This document shows positions 43,909 through 52,906 of a DNA stretch of 64,000 bases, piece after piece. The stretch covers positions 589,312-653,311 of the forward strand of contig JBJOMW010000001.1 of NCBI GenBank assembly GCA_046052145.1, in the 5' to 3' direction. How positions within the stretch are numbered: the first letter of the stretch is position 1; each line of letters starts with the position of its first letter. A program made the translations under genes and the position numbers. This DNA comes from Falsiroseomonas sp046052145. Lineage in GTDB: Bacteria; Pseudomonadota; Alphaproteobacteria; Acetobacterales; Acetobacteraceae. The notes under the pieces were generated by a model. That model made no database searches and was not told the origin of the DNA. It saw only the letters and a list, made by a program, of their open reading frames with translations.

Positions 43909-46295
43909 CTGACGTCAACGCATTGCTGCAGGCTGGCTTCGCGCATCGGCAGCGCGGCGAGCATGAGCGCGCGGTGGAGATCTACCGCGAGGCCACGCAG
44001 CTGCCGGATGCGCCGGGCGAGGCCTTCTTCAACCTCGGCAATGCGCTGCGCAGCCTGGGGCGCTGGGCGGAGGCGATCGAGGCCTTCACGGCGTGCCTCA
44101 CGCGAAAGCCCGATCTGCATGGCGCGCATCTGCAACTCGCGCGGTGCGAAGTGGCGCGTGGGGAGCTGACGAAAGCGCGCGAGCATTTCGCGGCGATCCT
44201 GCGGGCCGAGCCGGAGAATTTCAGCGCCTGGCTTGAGGCCGGGAACCTGGCCCGGCAGCAGGCCATCCCCGCGCAGGCGCTCGCCGCCTACAGCAAGGCC
44301 ACGGAGGTCGCGCCGACCCGTTGGGAAGGCCATTTCGCGCTGGCGCGTGCGCTGGAGGAGGCCGGACGACCGGAGGAGGGGGCAGGGGCCTATCACCGGG
44401 CGGTCACCGCCGCGGGTCATGCGGATGGCGAGCAGCGTCGGTCCCGGACCCCGCCCGCGAGCAACGGCCATGCGGCCCCGCCCGAGGGTAAGCCCGTAAA
44501 CCGGGTTCGATCCGTCCACTGGGCCATGGCCAAGGCGCGGCTGGAGCGCGGCGATGTCGGTCGCGCGCTGGAGGCGCTGCGCCAGGCGCTGATGGCCGCC
44601 CGCATCGAGGCGATGCTCGACCAGCCGATCGAGCCGAATGAGATGGCCGAGATGCAGATCGACCTGGGCGAGATCCTGATCCGGTTGGGCCTGGTGGACG
44701 AGGCGCACCGTGCCTTCGAGCGCGCCTCGGCGGCGACTGAGGAGGCGACGCTGGTTCGCCTCGCCGAGACCTCCTTCCGCTTCAACCTGTGGCAGGAAGC
44801 GCAGGAGGTGCTGCGCCGCAATGTCGAGCTGCGCCCCGACAATGCGACCGCGCATTGGAACCTGGCGCATTCCTATGCCGAGAGCTGGCAGCTGGAGGAT
44901 GCGCTGGCCAGCCTCTCGCGTGCGGAGGCGCTGGCGCCGCAGCCTGGTGCGCGCTCCATGCGCGCTTCGGTCGCTGGGCGGATGGGCGATGCAGACGCGG
45001 CGCTGCGGCTCTACCGCGAATTGGCGGAGGAGGAGGGGCCGCTCTCCAAGATGCGCTCGAGCGCTGCGATGAGCGCGCTCTACAGCGACACGCTTTCGGC
45101 CGAGGAGGTCGCCGTGCTGCACCGGGAGCTCTTTGCGCCGCTTGGGCAGGGCGCGCGCGCGGCGTCGAGCTTCCGCAACACGCGCGATGCTGCACGTCCG
45201 CTCCGCATCGGGATGGTGACGGCGGATTTCCACCACCAGCATCCGGTGAACATCTTCATGCAGCCCGTCCTGGCTCGGCTCGACCGCGCCGAGTTCGAGG
45301 TGACGGTCTATTTCGTGGGCGTCAGCCATGATGAGCAGACGCGCCTGGCCCGTAGCCGCGTCGCGCATTGGGTCGAGGCGTCGAAGTGGTCTGACACGCA
45401 GCTCGCGCGCCGGATCGAGAAAGACAAGATCGACGTGCTGCTCGATCTCGCGGGCCATACCTCCAACAACCGGATGAGCCTATTCGGGCAGCGCGCGGCG
45501 CCGGTACAGGCGACCTTCCTGGGTTATCCCTATTCGACCGGCGTGCCGAACATCGACTGGATCATGGCGGATGGGGTTGTCGCGCCGCCCGAGCATGCCG
45601 GTCTCTACTCCGAGCGCGTTGCGCAGCTGCCCGGGACCGTCTTCTGCTTCGCGCCTGAGACCGACTATCCAATGCCGGAACTCGGACCAGAGGCGCTGGC
45701 GCGACCGCTCACCTTCGGCTCCTTCAACAACGTCCCGAAGCTGACGCCGCGCACCGTGCGGCTGTGGTCCCGCGTACTGCAGGCCGTGCCTGACTCGCGC
45801 CTGTTGCTCAAGGCGCCGAGCTTCAAGGATGCCAAGGCCTGCGAGGCCTTCGCCGCGCGCTTCGCCGCCGAGGGCATCGGCCGCGAGCGTCTTGAGTTCC
45901 GCGGCCCGGTTGGGCTGACCGACATGATGGCCGAATACGGCGACATGGACATCGGCCTCGACCCGGTGCCCTACAATGGCGGCACGACGACGCTGCAGGC
46001 GATGTGGATGGGCGTGCCCGTGGTTGTACGGGAGGGCTCGCACTTTGTCTCGCGCATGGGCGCGAGCTTCATGAGTGCGGCGGGGCTCGAGGACTGGATT
46101 GCCGCGGATGACGACGCCTATGTCGCCATCGCTGCCCGGATGGCCGCCGACCGCACGGCGCTGCTCGACCTCAAGCGTAACCTGCGCACGCAACTGCTCT
46201 CGCGGCCGGCCTGGGATGCCGACCTCTATGCCCGGAACTTCGGCGCGGCGCTGCGCGAGATGTGGCGCGACTTCTGCGACAGGACGCCCGCATGA
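43905..46295 (+). CDS. TPR protein with O-GlcNAc transferase (GT41)-like catalytic domain
   Basis: 796 residues from the ATG at 43905 (overlapping the upstream stop); longer upstream frames are other genes' antisense or alternate frames. Residues ~1-420 are TPR repeats (for example GEAFFNLGNALRSLGRWAEA and ATAHWNLAHSYAESWQLEDA) with a polar linker near 185-215. From ~430 the OGT domain follows: HPVNIFMQPVL, DLAGHTSNNRMSLFGQRAAP near residue 513, GYPYSTGVPNIDW, FGSFNNVPKLTP and LDPVPYNGGTTTLQAMWMGV near residue 685. This is the OGT/SPINDLY family that O-glycosylates Ser/Thr in the cytoplasm. Lying between a Ser/Thr-rich adhesin and its exporter, it is a prime candidate to modify the adhesin before export (inference). 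Confidence 0.88.
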   Translation: MTDVNALLQAGFAHRQRGEHERAVEIYREATQLPDAPGEAFFNLGNALRSLGRWAEAIEAFTACLTRKPDLHGAHLQLARCEVARGELTKAREHFAAILRAEPENFSAWLEAGNLARQQAIPAQALAAYSKATEVAPTRWEGHFALARALEEAGRPEEGAGAYHRAVTAAGHADGEQRRSRTPPASNGHAAPPEGKPVNRVRSVHWAMAKARLERGDVGRALEALRQALMAARIEAMLDQPIEPNEMAEMQIDLGEILIRLGLVDEAHRAFERASAATEEATLVRLAETSFRFNLWQEAQEVLRRNVELRPDNATAHWNLAHSYAESWQLEDALASLSRAEALAPQPGARSMRASVAGRMGDADAALRLYRELAEEEGPLSKMRSSAAMSALYSDTLSAEEVAVLHRELFAPLGQGARAASSFRNTRDAARPLRIGMVTADFHHQHPVNIFMQPVLARLDRAEFEVTVYFVGVSHDEQTRLARSRVAHWVEASKWSDTQLARRIEKDKIDVLLDLAGHTSNNRMSLFGQRAAPVQATFLGYPYSTGVPNIDWIMADGVVAPPEHAGLYSERVAQLPGTVFCFAPETDYPMPELGPEALARPLTFGSFNNVPKLTPRTVRLWSRVLQAVPDSRLLLKAPSFKDAKACEAFAARFAAEGIGRERLEFRGPVGLTDMMAEYGDMDIGLDPVPYNGGTTTLQAMWMGVPVVVREGSHFVSRMGASFMSAAGLEDWIAADDDAYVAIAARMAADRTALLDLKRNLRTQLLSRPAWDADLYARNFGAALREMWRDFCDRTPA

Positions 46296-47575
46296 TGCGC
46301 GCACGGCCCAACACCAGGGCGCGTCACCAGCGCCGCTTTTGGATCGGCTGCCTGCTGGCGCTCGCATTGCCCTCCGCGGCGCATGGGCAGACCCTCGATG
46401 AGGTGATCCGTCAGGCGGTGCGTGACTATCCCTCGGTCGGCGCGGCGGATGCGCAGGCGCGCTCGGCCACTGCCGAAATTGAACGGGCCCGCGGCGCCTA
46501 TTGGCCGACGATCGGGATCGACGCCACGGCCGCGACGGTCGGCAATGCCGAGGACCGCCGCCGCGGCGTGCTGCCGAACTACCTCGCCCCCAATCTCCGC
46601 ATGCCGATCTACACCTTCGGCCGCATCGAGGCGGAGGTCGGCCGCACGGAGGCGCTGGCCGGCGCCGCAGAATTCCGGGCCCGCACCGCGCGCGAGGAGG
46701 TGGCCCAGGCTGCCGCCGAGGCCTTCCTGGCCTGGCTGCGCGGGCATGAGTTGGCCGAACTCGCGCGCGAGAACCTCGCGGCGCTGACCGCCATCCAGTC
46801 GGATGTGCGGGGGATTGTTGGGCTGGATCCCGGCCGGGGTTCGGATCTGCTCCAGGCTGAAACCCGCGTAGATGCCGCGCGGCTCACGTTGTCGCAACGC
46901 GAGGCCGAGGCTGCCCAGGCGCGCGCCAGGCTGCAGCGCTTCTGGCCGCATCCGCTGCCGGCGCGCGCCGGCGCGACGAACCGACGCGAGATGGATGCAC
47001 TCCAGTCCCGCATCCCCGCGAACCTCGAACCCGCTCTGGCGGAGGCTGAGCAGGAGAGCCCCACGATCCGCGCGCTCACCGCCCAGCTGCGCGCCGCTGA
47101 AGCGCAGGTCGAGGCCGCCCGCGCTCAGCTCTGGCCGCAACTCGACCTCAACGCGAGCACCCGATACGGCGGCAATGTCGGCGTCTCGCTCTCGGCGCCG
47201 CTGTTCAATCGCTCGATCAGCGAGGGCGCGATCCGCGCCGCCATCGAGGCCCAGACCGCCGCGCGCCTCAACCTCGAGGATGCGCGCGAGATCCTGCGCG
47301 AGCGGGCGCGTTCCGCCTGGGTGGAACTCACGGCGGCCGGTGACCGGCAGCGCCTGGGTGAGGCGCAGGCGCGCACCAGTGAACGCGTGGTGGCCGCCTA
47401 TCGCGACCAGTACCGCCTTGGCCGCCGTTCGCTCCTCGACCTGCTGAACGTGCAGGCGGAGGCGTTCAACGCACGCTCTGGTGTGGTGCAGGCGGCGTAT
47501 GACCGCCGGATCGCGCGCTTCCGATTGATGAGCGCGCTCGGGCGCCTCGGCGGCATCTACGGAACCGCGCCATGA
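46292..47575 (+). CDS. TolC-family outer-membrane channel of type I secretion
   Basis: 427 residues from ATG 46292 (ATGA overlap with the preceding gene). A basic N-terminus and hydrophobic core (FWIGCLLALALPSAAHGQ) form a signal peptide. The mature part has the TolC repeat signature: TLDEVIRQAVRDYPSV, ARSATAEIERARGAYWPTI, then later SPTIRALTAQLRAAEAQVEA, ARAQLWPQLDLNAS and YRLGRRSLLDLLNVQAEAFN. It would form the trimeric outer-membrane duct for the adhesin. The stop overlaps the ABC transporter start. Confidence 0.9.
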   Translation: MMRARPNTRARHQRRFWIGCLLALALPSAAHGQTLDEVIRQAVRDYPSVGAADAQARSATAEIERARGAYWPTIGIDATAATVGNAEDRRRGVLPNYLAPNLRMPIYTFGRIEAEVGRTEALAGAAEFRARTAREEVAQAAAEAFLAWLRGHELAELARENLAALTAIQSDVRGIVGLDPGRGSDLLQAETRVDAARLTLSQREAEAAQARARLQRFWPHPLPARAGATNRREMDALQSRIPANLEPALAEAEQESPTIRALTAQLRAAEAQVEAARAQLWPQLDLNASTRYGGNVGVSLSAPLFNRSISEGAIRAAIEAQTAARLNLEDAREILRERARSAWVELTAAGDRQRLGEAQARTSERVVAAYRDQYRLGRRSLLDLLNVQAEAFNARSGVVQAAYDRRIARFRLMSALGRLGGIYGTAP

Positions 47576-49734
47576 CCTTGCGCGAGGCCCCTGACCTGAC
47601 CCTCGGCGATCCGCTGCTCGGCTGCATCGCGCTGATCGCGCGGATGCAGGGCGTCAACCTCGATGCCGAGGGGCTGGCCTGGGGCTTCGCGCGTGGCAGC
47701 GATGGCCGTGTCGCCCCGTCGCGCGTGCCGGAGATGGCGGAACGGCATGGGCTGGCGGCCAGCTGGTCGCGGCGCGCCCCGGCGGCGCTGCCTGCCATCG
47801 CGCTGCCGGTGGTCGTGCCTCTGCGCGATGGCGGCGCGGTTGTCCTCGTTACCCTCGATCCAGCCGCCGGCGTGGCCGAGGTGCTTCTCCCTGAGGCGGG
47901 GCTCGCGCCCTGCCAGGTCAGCCTGGAGGATCTGTCATCACGCGCGACGGGCGAGGTGCTGCTCGTCAAGCCGCGACTGACGCGGCAGGGCCGTGCGCTG
48001 CTGCCGGAGGCGGATGCCACGCTGCGCTGGTTCTGGTCCGCGATCTGGCGCTATCGCAGCCACTACGCCTTCGCGCTGGTCGCGACGGTGGTGGCCAATG
48101 TGCTGACGCTCGCTTCCACCTTCTTCGCGATGAACGTCTATGACCGCGTCATCCCGAACCAGGCCTATGTCACACTCTGGACGCTGGCGATTGGCGCCAG
48201 CCTCGCCATCCTGCTCGAATTCGTGCTGCGCTGGCTCAAGGCCCGGCTGATCGACATAGGCGCGCGCAAGGCCGATCTGCTGACCAGCGCCGTGATCTTC
48301 CGTGAGGTGATGGCCATCCGCCTGGAGCACCGCCCCGCCTCGGTCGGCTCCTTCACGAGTTCCATGCGCGATTTCGACGCGCTGCGCGACTTCCTCTCCT
48401 CCGCCACGCTCGTCGCGCTCACCGACCTGCCCTTCGCGCTGCTGTTCCTGGCCGCAATCTGGCTGGTGGCGGGCCCGCTCGCCTGGATTCCGCTCGGCGC
48501 GCTCGTCATCGCCCTGGTGGTGGGGCTGGCCTGCCAGCCGCTGCTGACGCGCTACCTGCGCGAGAACATGCGCGAATCAGCCGAACGCCAGAGCGTGCTG
48601 GTGGAGACGCTGCTCAATCTCGAAACCGCCAAGGCGATGCGGGCAGAGAGCTTCCTGCAGCGGCGCTGGGAGGAGAACGGGGCGCTCGCCGCGCAGTCCA
48701 ACCACCGCGTCAAGACGCTCAGCGCCCTGCTGCTCGGCATGTCCACGGCGCTCCAGCAATTGGTGACGATCGCGATGGTCGTCTATGGCGTCTACCTGAT
48801 CGGCGCCAACACCATCACCATGGGCGCGCTGATCGCCGCGGTGCTGCTGGCCGGCCGCGCCATAGCGCCGGTTTCCCAGGTGATCGGCCTCGCCACGCGC
48901 TACCAGCAGGCCAAGCTCTCGGTCGAGGTGCTGCGCGGCCTTGCCAAGCGTCCCAAGGATCGCGCGCCTGGCCGCGGGTATCTTGCCCCTGCCTCCGTCG
49001 CTGGCAGCCTCGCGCTGAATGATGTCGGCTTCGCCTATCCCGCCAAGCAGCCCATCCCGGTGCTGCAGGGGGTCAGCCTGTCGCTGTCGGCCGGCACGCG
49101 GCTCGGTCTGCTTGGCCGCGTCGGCAGCGGCAAGTCCACGCTCATGCGGCTCGCCGCCGGCCTCTACGCGCCGGGCAAGGGCCAGGTGACGCTCGACGAT
49201 CTCGACCTGTCGCAGATCGAGCCGGCCAGTCTGCGCCGCCATGTCGCGCTGCTTGGGCAGGAGACGCAGCTGTTCCACGGCACGCTGCGGGAGAACCTGG
49301 TCCTGTCCGATGGCTGGGTGACCGATGACCGCATCCTCGAAGTGCTGCGCGACCTCGACATGCTCGGCCTGGTGGAACGCCATCCGCGCGGCCTGGACCG
49401 GGCGCTCGACGAAGGCGGCACGGGCCTGTCCGGCGGCCAGCGCCAGCTGCTGGCGCTCGCCCGGCTGATGTTGCGCTCGCCGGCCGTGGTCATCCTCGAC
49501 GAGCCGACCTCGGCGATGGACCAGAACACCGAGCGGCGCGTGATCGAGGTGATGGGGCGCTGGCTGCAGGGCCGCACGCTGCTGCTCGCCACGCATCGCC
49601 CGCAACTGCTCGACTGGGTGGAGCGGATCGGCGTGCTGGATGCGGGGCGTCTTCTGGCTGAGGGCCCGAAGCCCGTTATGCTGGAGCGCCTGTCGCGCGG
49701 CATCAGCGTACCCGCCGCGGAGGGTGCGGCATGA
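47572..49734 (+). CDS. Type I secretion ABC transporter (LssB/HlyB-like permease-ATPase)
   Basis: 720 residues. Residues ~1-130 are a C39-like domain in which the C39 pattern DCGxxCL is replaced by DPLLGCI, so the catalytic cysteine is apparently Pro and no proteolysis is expected; such domains bind unfolded RTX substrates. Residues ~150-430 hold six membrane segments (for example YAFALVATVVANVLTLASTF). The ATPase has GRVGSGKST (~516), LSGGQRQLLALARLML (~618), VVILDEPTSAMD (~639) and LLLATHRPQLL (~672). It would energise export of the adhesin through the inner membrane. The start and stop overlap neighbouring genes. Confidence 0.92.
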   Translation: MTLREAPDLTLGDPLLGCIALIARMQGVNLDAEGLAWGFARGSDGRVAPSRVPEMAERHGLAASWSRRAPAALPAIALPVVVPLRDGGAVVLVTLDPAAGVAEVLLPEAGLAPCQVSLEDLSSRATGEVLLVKPRLTRQGRALLPEADATLRWFWSAIWRYRSHYAFALVATVVANVLTLASTFFAMNVYDRVIPNQAYVTLWTLAIGASLAILLEFVLRWLKARLIDIGARKADLLTSAVIFREVMAIRLEHRPASVGSFTSSMRDFDALRDFLSSATLVALTDLPFALLFLAAIWLVAGPLAWIPLGALVIALVVGLACQPLLTRYLRENMRESAERQSVLVETLLNLETAKAMRAESFLQRRWEENGALAAQSNHRVKTLSALLLGMSTALQQLVTIAMVVYGVYLIGANTITMGALIAAVLLAGRAIAPVSQVIGLATRYQQAKLSVEVLRGLAKRPKDRAPGRGYLAPASVAGSLALNDVGFAYPAKQPIPVLQGVSLSLSAGTRLGLLGRVGSGKSTLMRLAAGLYAPGKGQVTLDDLDLSQIEPASLRRHVALLGQETQLFHGTLRENLVLSDGWVTDDRILEVLRDLDMLGLVERHPRGLDRALDEGGTGLSGGQRQLLALARLMLRSPAVVILDEPTSAMDQNTERRVIEVMGRWLQGRTLLLATHRPQLLDWVERIGVLDAGRLLAEGPKPVMLERLSRGISVPAAEGAA

Positions 49735-50957
49735 GCGCCGGCCTCACACGCAGCGAGCGCGAGCATCTGCCCGACCTGCATGCGGCGCTGCTCGCTGAGA
49801 GGAATCGTGGTTCTACCGCCGTCCTGCTGACCATTGCGGCCGTCGTCGTCACGGCCCTGGTCTGGTCGATGTTCGGGCGCCTCGATGAGATCACGATGGG
49901 GCAGGGGCGGGTGATCCCGGTCAGCCGTGAGCAGGTCATCCAGAGCATCGAGCCCGGCGTGCTAGCGGAGCTGCTGGTCCGCGAGGGCGACAGCGTCACG
50001 CGCGGCCAGGTGCTGATGCGCATCGACGATGCCCGCTCCGGCGCGCATTTCCGCGAGATCCGCGAACGCGTCCTGGCGCTCTCCGCCCAGGCCGCGCGGC
50101 TGACCGCCGAGGCGGAGCAGCGCAGCCCGAGCTTCCCGCCAGAGGTCGCCGCGCAGCCCGAACTGGTCGCGCGCGAGCAGGCCGCCTTCGCCGCGCGCCG
50201 CCGCGCACTAGACGAGGCGGTGGCTGCGCTCGAGGCCTCGCTCCGCCTGGGCGAGCGGGAACTCGCCATCACCGAACCTTTGGCGCGGCGTGGCCTGGTG
50301 TCAGAGGTGGAACTGCTGCGGCTGAATCGCCAGCTGAGTGACCTGCGCGGGCAGCTGGCCGAGCGGCGCAACCGCTACGTCGCAGACGCGCACACGGAAC
50401 TGGTGCGTGTGTCGGGCGAGTTGCAGCAGGTCCGCGAGGTGATGGCCGGGCGTGAGGACAGCTTGACCCGCATGACCATCCGGGCACCCGTGACAGGTAT
50501 CGTCAAGAATGTCCGCCTGACCACCATCGGCGGTGTCATCCAGCCCGGCCAGGACCTGCTCGAGATCGTCCCCAGCGAGGACAGCCTTCTGATCGAGGCC
50601 TATATCCGGCCTTCTGACGTCGCTTTCATCCGCCCTGGCCTGCCCGCGACGGTGAAACTCACCGCCTATGATTTCGCGAGCTATGGCGGGCTCACAGGCA
50701 TCATCGAGCATCTGAGCCCCGATGCGATGCGCGACGAGCGCATGCAGGGCCGCACGCGCAATCCGGTGGCCCTTGAGGAAAGCTTCTACCGCCTGCTGGT
50801 CCGGACGGACCGAGCCTATCTTGAGCATCGCGGCGAAATGCTGCCAATCATTCCGGGCATGACCGCGACCGTTGAGATTCGCACCGGCGAAAAGACTGTT
50901 TTCGAGTATCTGGTGCGCCCGATGCGTCGCGTCGGAGAGGCAATGCGGGAGCGATGA
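49731..50957 (+). CDS. HlyD-family periplasmic adaptor (membrane fusion protein) of type I secretion
   Basis: 408 residues, ATG overlapping the ABC gene stop. One N-terminal membrane anchor (TAVLLTIAAVVVTALVWSMF, ~30-49), then GRVIPVSREQVIQSIEPGVL (start of the lipoyl/barrel-sandwich domain), a coiled-coil hairpin of ~130 residues (EIRERVLALSAQAARLTAEA to LQQVREVMAGRED), the second lipoyl half (IRAPVTGIVKNVRLTTIGGV) and the HlyD beta-barrel (GLPATVKLTAYDFASYGGL). Bridges the ABC transporter and the TolC-type duct. Confidence 0.92.
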   Translation: MSAGLTRSEREHLPDLHAALLAERNRGSTAVLLTIAAVVVTALVWSMFGRLDEITMGQGRVIPVSREQVIQSIEPGVLAELLVREGDSVTRGQVLMRIDDARSGAHFREIRERVLALSAQAARLTAEAEQRSPSFPPEVAAQPELVAREQAAFAARRRALDEAVAALEASLRLGERELAITEPLARRGLVSEVELLRLNRQLSDLRGQLAERRNRYVADAHTELVRVSGELQQVREVMAGREDSLTRMTIRAPVTGIVKNVRLTTIGGVIQPGQDLLEIVPSEDSLLIEAYIRPSDVAFIRPGLPATVKLTAYDFASYGGLTGIIEHLSPDAMRDERMQGRTRNPVALEESFYRLLVRTDRAYLEHRGEMLPIIPGMTATVEIRTGEKTVFEYLVRPMRRVGEAMRER

Positions 50958-50979
50958 GCGCGCCGCATCTCCGCTCAGC

Positions 50980-52203
50980 ATGAGCATCATGCAGCCGCCG
51001 GCCTGGATCGCACCCCTCGGCCGGACACTGGCCGTGCAGGTCGCGATGGCGGCAAGCCTGCAGACCCTGGTCGTCCTGGCGCCCTTCTACATGCCGGGCC
51101 TGGGCTGGGAGCCGCATGCCATTGGCCTGATCTCTGCGACGGCGGCGATCGGCACGGTCCTCTACCTGCTGGGTGTGCAGGCCCTGATGGGGCTGTTCGG
51201 GCCGCTCCGGCTGCTGCGACATTGCGTGTTGCTGAGCGCCGCGGGCCTTGGCCTGCTGGTGCTGGATGGCGTCCTCTGGCTTTTCGCCGCGGCCTTCATT
51301 TGCGGCCTGGGGCGCGCGATGGGCACGCCGGTCGGGAGCCATGTGCTGGCCGGCGTCGCGCCGGAAGGGCGGCGGGCAACCATCCTGTCGGTGCATCAGT
51401 GCGGCCCGCCTCTCGGCGGCTTCCTCTGCGGGCTGCTGCTGCCCCGCCTCGCCGAGGCGCTGGGCTGGCAGATGGCGGTGCTGCTGCTGGTCGCGGCGGG
51501 GCTGACAACTCTTCTGGCGTTGCGCCGGATTGAAATCGCGCCGGATGATCCGGCCGCGCGTGATCTGCCACGGAACTGGCGCGCGGCCCTGGCCTCCGCT
51601 GCGGAGCCGCTGCGCAGCCTCGGCTCGCATCCCGGCCTGCCGCCTGTCGCCCTGCTGGTGGTGCTGCTGGCCATCGCCCAGGCGGGGTTCGGGGTGTTCG
51701 GCGTGGCCTTGATGATCGAACAGCACGGCATCTCGCCAGTGGTGGCCGGCACGGCCTTTGGCGCGATGATGATCGGTGGGATCGTGGGGCGGCTTGGCTT
51801 CGGCTGGCTGGTGGACCGCTCCGGCACGCCCTTTCGCAACCTGGCGCTACAGACAATCGTCTCGGGCGCGCTACTGGTCGCCGCCAGCTTGGCGCCCGCG
51901 GCTGCGGCGACACCTTGGCTGATCGGCGTGGCCTTCCTGGTCGGAGCCGTCTCCCTGGGATGGCAGGGCGTGGCGATCGCGATCGCCGTGCAACTGGTGC
52001 CGAGGCTCCGACTGGCCGAGGTGGTCGCTGGGTTTTCCCTGCTTGCGTTTGCGGTGTCCTTCTTTGCCGCGCCGCTCGCCGTCTATCTGGCAAAGTCCAT
52101 TCTGGGCAGCCTGGCCATTGCCCTGTCCGTCGCGGGCATCCTCGTCGCCGGGGCCGGGATGCTGGTGCTGGCCATTGGGTGGAAGGTGTTTGGCCGCAGG
52201 TAG
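50980..52203 (+). CDS. Major facilitator superfamily transporter
   Basis: 407 residues from ATG 50980 (ATG 50989 possible; a frame extending further upstream runs through hlyD sequence). Twelve hydrophobic segments can be counted, in two halves, e.g. LISATAAIGTVLYLLGVQAL, LLVLLAIAQAGFGVFGVALM and LAIALSVAGILVAGAGMLVL, with an MFS-like loop (GRAMGTPVGSHVLAGVAPEG) and GRLGFGWLVDRSGTPFRN. Substrate unknown. It begins 22 bases after hlyD and probably ends the adhesin operon. An MFS protein is not a standard part of type I secretion; it may supply a precursor or be an unrelated passenger. Confidence 0.85.
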   Translation: MSIMQPPAWIAPLGRTLAVQVAMAASLQTLVVLAPFYMPGLGWEPHAIGLISATAAIGTVLYLLGVQALMGLFGPLRLLRHCVLLSAAGLGLLVLDGVLWLFAAAFICGLGRAMGTPVGSHVLAGVAPEGRRATILSVHQCGPPLGGFLCGLLLPRLAEALGWQMAVLLLVAAGLTTLLALRRIEIAPDDPAARDLPRNWRAALASAAEPLRSLGSHPGLPPVALLVVLLAIAQAGFGVFGVALMIEQHGISPVVAGTAFGAMMIGGIVGRLGFGWLVDRSGTPFRNLALQTIVSGALLVAASLAPAAAATPWLIGVAFLVGAVSLGWQGVAIAIAVQLVPRLRLAEVVAGFSLLAFAVSFFAAPLAVYLAKSILGSLAIALSVAGILVAGAGMLVLAIGWKVFGRR

Positions 52204-52531
52204 GTCCGTGCGCGCCGATGCAGATAGGCGGCGACTTCGTCGGTATCGAGTCGTAACCTGTGCCACTCCTCTGCAAACAGACCTGCGATGCGTGTCTGCC
52301 ACGTCGCAAGCGATAAAGGCAGGCGACGTCCGGATTGCTTTGGGCCAGGAGCCGTGTGGGACTCAGTCGGCAAAGCCGAACATGGCCATGCCTAAGGTGG
52401 GGGCTAAAGAATATCTAGCTTGACCCTGCAGCCGATTGCCGAGCAAGGTCCTCGTGGCAGAAGCTCTCACGTCTCATCCCATAAGGCAGGCTGCGGTTGC
52501 TCAAGCCAGATCGAGAATCTGAAAGGTTGCT
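52204..52531. other. Intergenic region after the adhesin operon
   Basis: 328 bases with no convincing gene, RNA or repeat. The only marked element is AAAGG shortly before ATG 52532, the ribosome binding site of the next gene. A minus-strand open frame here lacks any recognisable domain. Confidence 0.4.
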
Positions 52532-52903
52532 ATGTGGTTGATGACTGATATCGGTTTCTTCAGCATTGTGGAAAAGCCTGCGGACAAGGGCTCCGGCCTT
52601 CTGACTATTCGGAGCCGCATGCGCTCTGATCTCGAGGCGTTCGGTCAGCGGTGCAGGTTTTCTGGTGGTATCACGGCAGAGGCGGGGACTGATTACCCGT
52701 ATCGCGCGGCGGCGAGAAAGGCGGATGTAGCGGCCGCGTTAGCTCAGCTTGCCGCTGATATTGACTATCCGAACTTCAAGGACCGCGTGAAAACGGTGCA
52801 AGGCTCAGCGCGAGCCGCTGCCTATGGCGACGTGTGGAGCGTGCTCTATGACCTCGAGAAAAATGAGCAGAAAGCCAGGAAAAAAGCCGCCCCGAAGGCT
52901 TAG
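52532..52903 (+). CDS. Conserved protein of unknown function (MWLMTD-type)
   Basis: 123 residues with AAAGG 7 bases upstream. Begins MWLMTDIGFFSIVEKPADKG, then LTIRSRMRSDLEAF, GITAEAGTDYPYRAAARKAD, LAADIDYPNFKDRVKTVQG and DVWSVLYDLEKNEQ. I recognise this as a widespread small family whose opening residues are strongly conserved, but I know of no assigned function. Only three bases separate it from the NUDIX gene, so the two are likely translated together. Confidence 0.75.
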   Translation: MWLMTDIGFFSIVEKPADKGSGLLTIRSRMRSDLEAFGQRCRFSGGITAEAGTDYPYRAAARKADVAAALAQLAADIDYPNFKDRVKTVQGSARAAAYGDVWSVLYDLEKNEQKARKKAAPKA

Positions 52904-52906
52904 CTG

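Noticed and set aside
52083..52373. Minus-strand open frame reaching into the gap after the MFS gene
   Set aside because: Overlaps the end of a real gene on the other strand, no ribosome binding site or known domain.
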